Shown here in pieces: positions 62,310 to 64,000 of a stretch of 64,000 bases of DNA. Source of the DNA: Oscheius dolichura (lineage: Eukaryota > Nematoda > Chromadorea > Rhabditida > Rhabditidae). The position numbers were made by a program, and so were the translations under genes. Every line of letters starts with the position of its first letter. Within the stretch, counting starts at the first letter, position 1. The notes beneath the pieces were generated by a model that made no database searches, was not told the DNA's origin, and saw only the letters and a list, made by a program, of their open reading frames with translations. The DNA lies in NCBI GenBank assembly GCA_932521035.1, contig OW051495.1, forward strand, positions 4,402,001 through 4,466,000, read 5' to 3'.

Positions 62310-64000
62310 ATGACGACGGTCGCCGTCCTCCTCGACAAAATGGAGGTTTGTCGTCCTCCCGGGCAGATAGCCTCTTCAGGGATCAGCCTCCATCTCCAGC
62401 TTTTTCGGCAACGACGACGGCCGCGTCGTCCTGATCACCTCGCTGCTCAGTCTCTTCTCCATCCTTCCCGTCGGATACCACATGGTAGGAAGGAAGAGGA
62501 AAGCCACTCAGTTCCCCCATTCAGGTCATCCTCAACGTCCCCCAGGCGGTCATCCTCGACTCCTTCAGCCACAGTTTCGCAGCTATGGGCTTTCCCCTCG
62601 GCCAGGGTGTCCTCAGCGTCATTTGGTAGCCATTCTCCCCTATGTTTTGTGACATATTCAGGTCAGCCACCGTCTCCTGCCAAGCTCTGGGCGCTCTGAT
62701 TGGGTGTGCCCTCGTTGCCCAGGTAGAATCCAAGTACGGTACCAAGAAGGGTTCGTCTCTTCCGAATGTCGAGTATTTCCTATTCTAGGAATGATGGTCG
62801 TGGCCAACTGTCTCTTGTTGGCCGGATCTCTTCTGTCCTGCCTCGCTGCTTATGTCCCATTTGCTCCGTTTCTGATGGTGGGACGAGTGTTGACGGGTGT
62901 CCATACCGGCCTCGTCTGTGCCCTCGTGCCCCTTTTTGTACAACAGATTGCCCCCAAAAAGATCAAGGTTTGTCCATTTTACACCCGTGGATCTGATCCT
63001 CTCTGAAGGGTTCCATCGGCTGCTTCATCCACATCTCCGCCTGTTTCGGGTCGGCCATCGGCGCCGTCCTCTCCCTTGACTTCATGCTCGGAGGAGAGAA
63101 TACTTGGGGCCTTCTCTTCCTGCTCTCTGCCTTTTTGTGTACCCTTTCTTTCTTTTTCAAATAAGATGCCAGTTCAGCCCTCGCCGGAATGGGACTGTCC
63201 GCCCTCATCCCCGGTTAGTATCTTTCAAAGAGACCGAGACCCGGTTTTAGACACCCCAAACCATCTGCTCCAGCGCGGCGCCTACTCGGAGGCCATTGAG
63301 TCGATCATCTTCTTCTACGGGGTGACCCGCTTGTTCGACGACGAAGAAGACGTCGTCCAGCGTTACGCGGACATAGTGAGCCAGCCCTCTTTGAGCACTA
63401 CAAAATGTCGACAAGGTTACAGAACTGCCGCCCCAGGCTCCCTTCTCCAAGGTCATCCATCGGTCGGACACCCTCCGGGGCATCCTCCTCGGCTGCTGTG
63501 TCAGTGCCACCCAGGTCGGTCCCTCCTCCCCACCGTATGATCTTTCGTTCAGATCTTCTCCGGCAGTATGGCCTCTATTTCCTACTCGAGCTCGATGTTC
63601 GAGGCGGTCTCCTTCCTCGACGTGCTCGTCCCCTACCTCCCCGCTCTGGGCGGCATTGTTTCAATTCTTCTTACTATCCCTGCTCTCCAGCTGGTAGGTG
63701 CCTTTTCCGAATAAAAAGAGCGCTCTCTCCAGGTCGAGTCTCGAGGAAGGCGTCCCGTCCTCTTGTGGACCCTCGTCGTCTGCATCGTGGCCGACTGTCT
63801 CCTCCTCGTCTTTTCGCTTCTTTCCCGTGACGATAACTGGGCTTCCTGGGCATTTGGGCTAGCTTTTCTGCTCTATGGAATAGGCTACAACATGGGCACT
63901 GGTCGGTTGCTAATAGCAGGAAGGGAAATTATCATAATTAAGGGCCGATCTCGTATTTCCTTCCAGCGGAATTGGTCCCCTCGGATGCCGTCACCTCCGC
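62310..64000 (+). CDS. SLC2 (GLUT-type) sugar transporter, 3' end cut off
   Basis: This is a major-facilitator transporter of the SLC2 sugar family, truncated by the window edge. It starts MTTVAVLLDKME then GSASISSFFGNDDGRVVLIT. Visible parts are TM1 (SLLSLFSILPVGYHMVILNV), TM2 (LSVIWSATVSCQALGALIGC), and VESKYGTKKGMMVVANCLLL, where the G-x-x-x-G-R-R loop motif is degenerate (YGTKKG). LMVGRVLTGVHTGLVCALVP follows (the GR motif), with QQIAPKKIKGSIGCFIHISA, then a PDTPNHLLQRGAYSEAIESI stretch matching PESPR(Y/F)L. A second half from FSGSMASISYSSSMF, through LQLVESRGRRPVLLW, ends near ELVPSDAVTS. About eight introns are visible. The substrate cannot be inferred. Confidence 0.82.

Overview
The window is a gene-dense piece of an animal nuclear genome, almost certainly a nematode. 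The strongest evidence is a LIM-homeodomain gene that reads as a MEC-3 orthologue over LIM domains, homeodomain and C-terminal tail. Supporting signs are very short introns (mostly about 31-50 nt) with TTTTCAG/TTTTAG acceptors, acceptor sites lying just upstream of many start codons (7424, 14968, 16260, 36758, 41870, 56546) as expected for spliced-leader trans-splicing, and tight same-strand clusters that look like operons. I saw no tRNA or rRNA gene, no CRISPR array and no prokaryotic gene layout. All gene models were assembled by eye from reading frame, splice signals and intron phase, so internal exon borders are approximate unless stated.

Layout. 0.6-8.6 kb: four minus-strand genes I cannot name, including an 867-residue protein with four near-identical 88-residue repeats. 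9-14 kb: a complete ABCC/MRP transporter, then a tiny hAT-like MITE. 15-18.3 kb: ribosomal protein L15, two long hairpins, BolA, and the mitochondrial TMBIM5/GHITM protein. 18.7-21.7 kb: a rhodopsin-like receptor ending 8 bp from a convergent divergent torsin, which starts 30 bp from a small secreted-protein ORF. 22.3-24.1 kb: GlcNAc-transferase II. 24.8-26.5 kb: a small Cys-bearing ORF divergent from an SPE-4-like presenilin. 27-30.4 kb: mec-3, then SELENBP1/methanethiol oxidase.

30.5-36.5 kb, minus strand: a gamma-tubulin complex component directly downstream of mitochondrial EF-G2, an operon-like pair. 36.8-38.5 kb: proteasome ATPase Rpt3. 38.8-41.9 kb, minus: threonine aldolase and a coiled-coil protein. 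43-56.1 kb: a full HUWE1/EEL-1 HECT ubiquitin ligase. 56.5-60 kb: TIM21, SRR1-like and mitochondrial ribosomal protein L2 in a row. 60-62.2 kb, minus: fatty-acid amide hydrolase, head-to-head with an SLC2 sugar transporter cut by the window edge.

The genes share no single pathway. Mitochondrial functions recur (GHITM, BolA, EF-G2, TIM21, MRPL2), and protein turnover is represented by Rpt3 and HUWE1. Base composition alternates sharply between GC-rich and AT-rich blocks, with changes falling inside genes, so this is a regional property rather than a gene-by-gene one.
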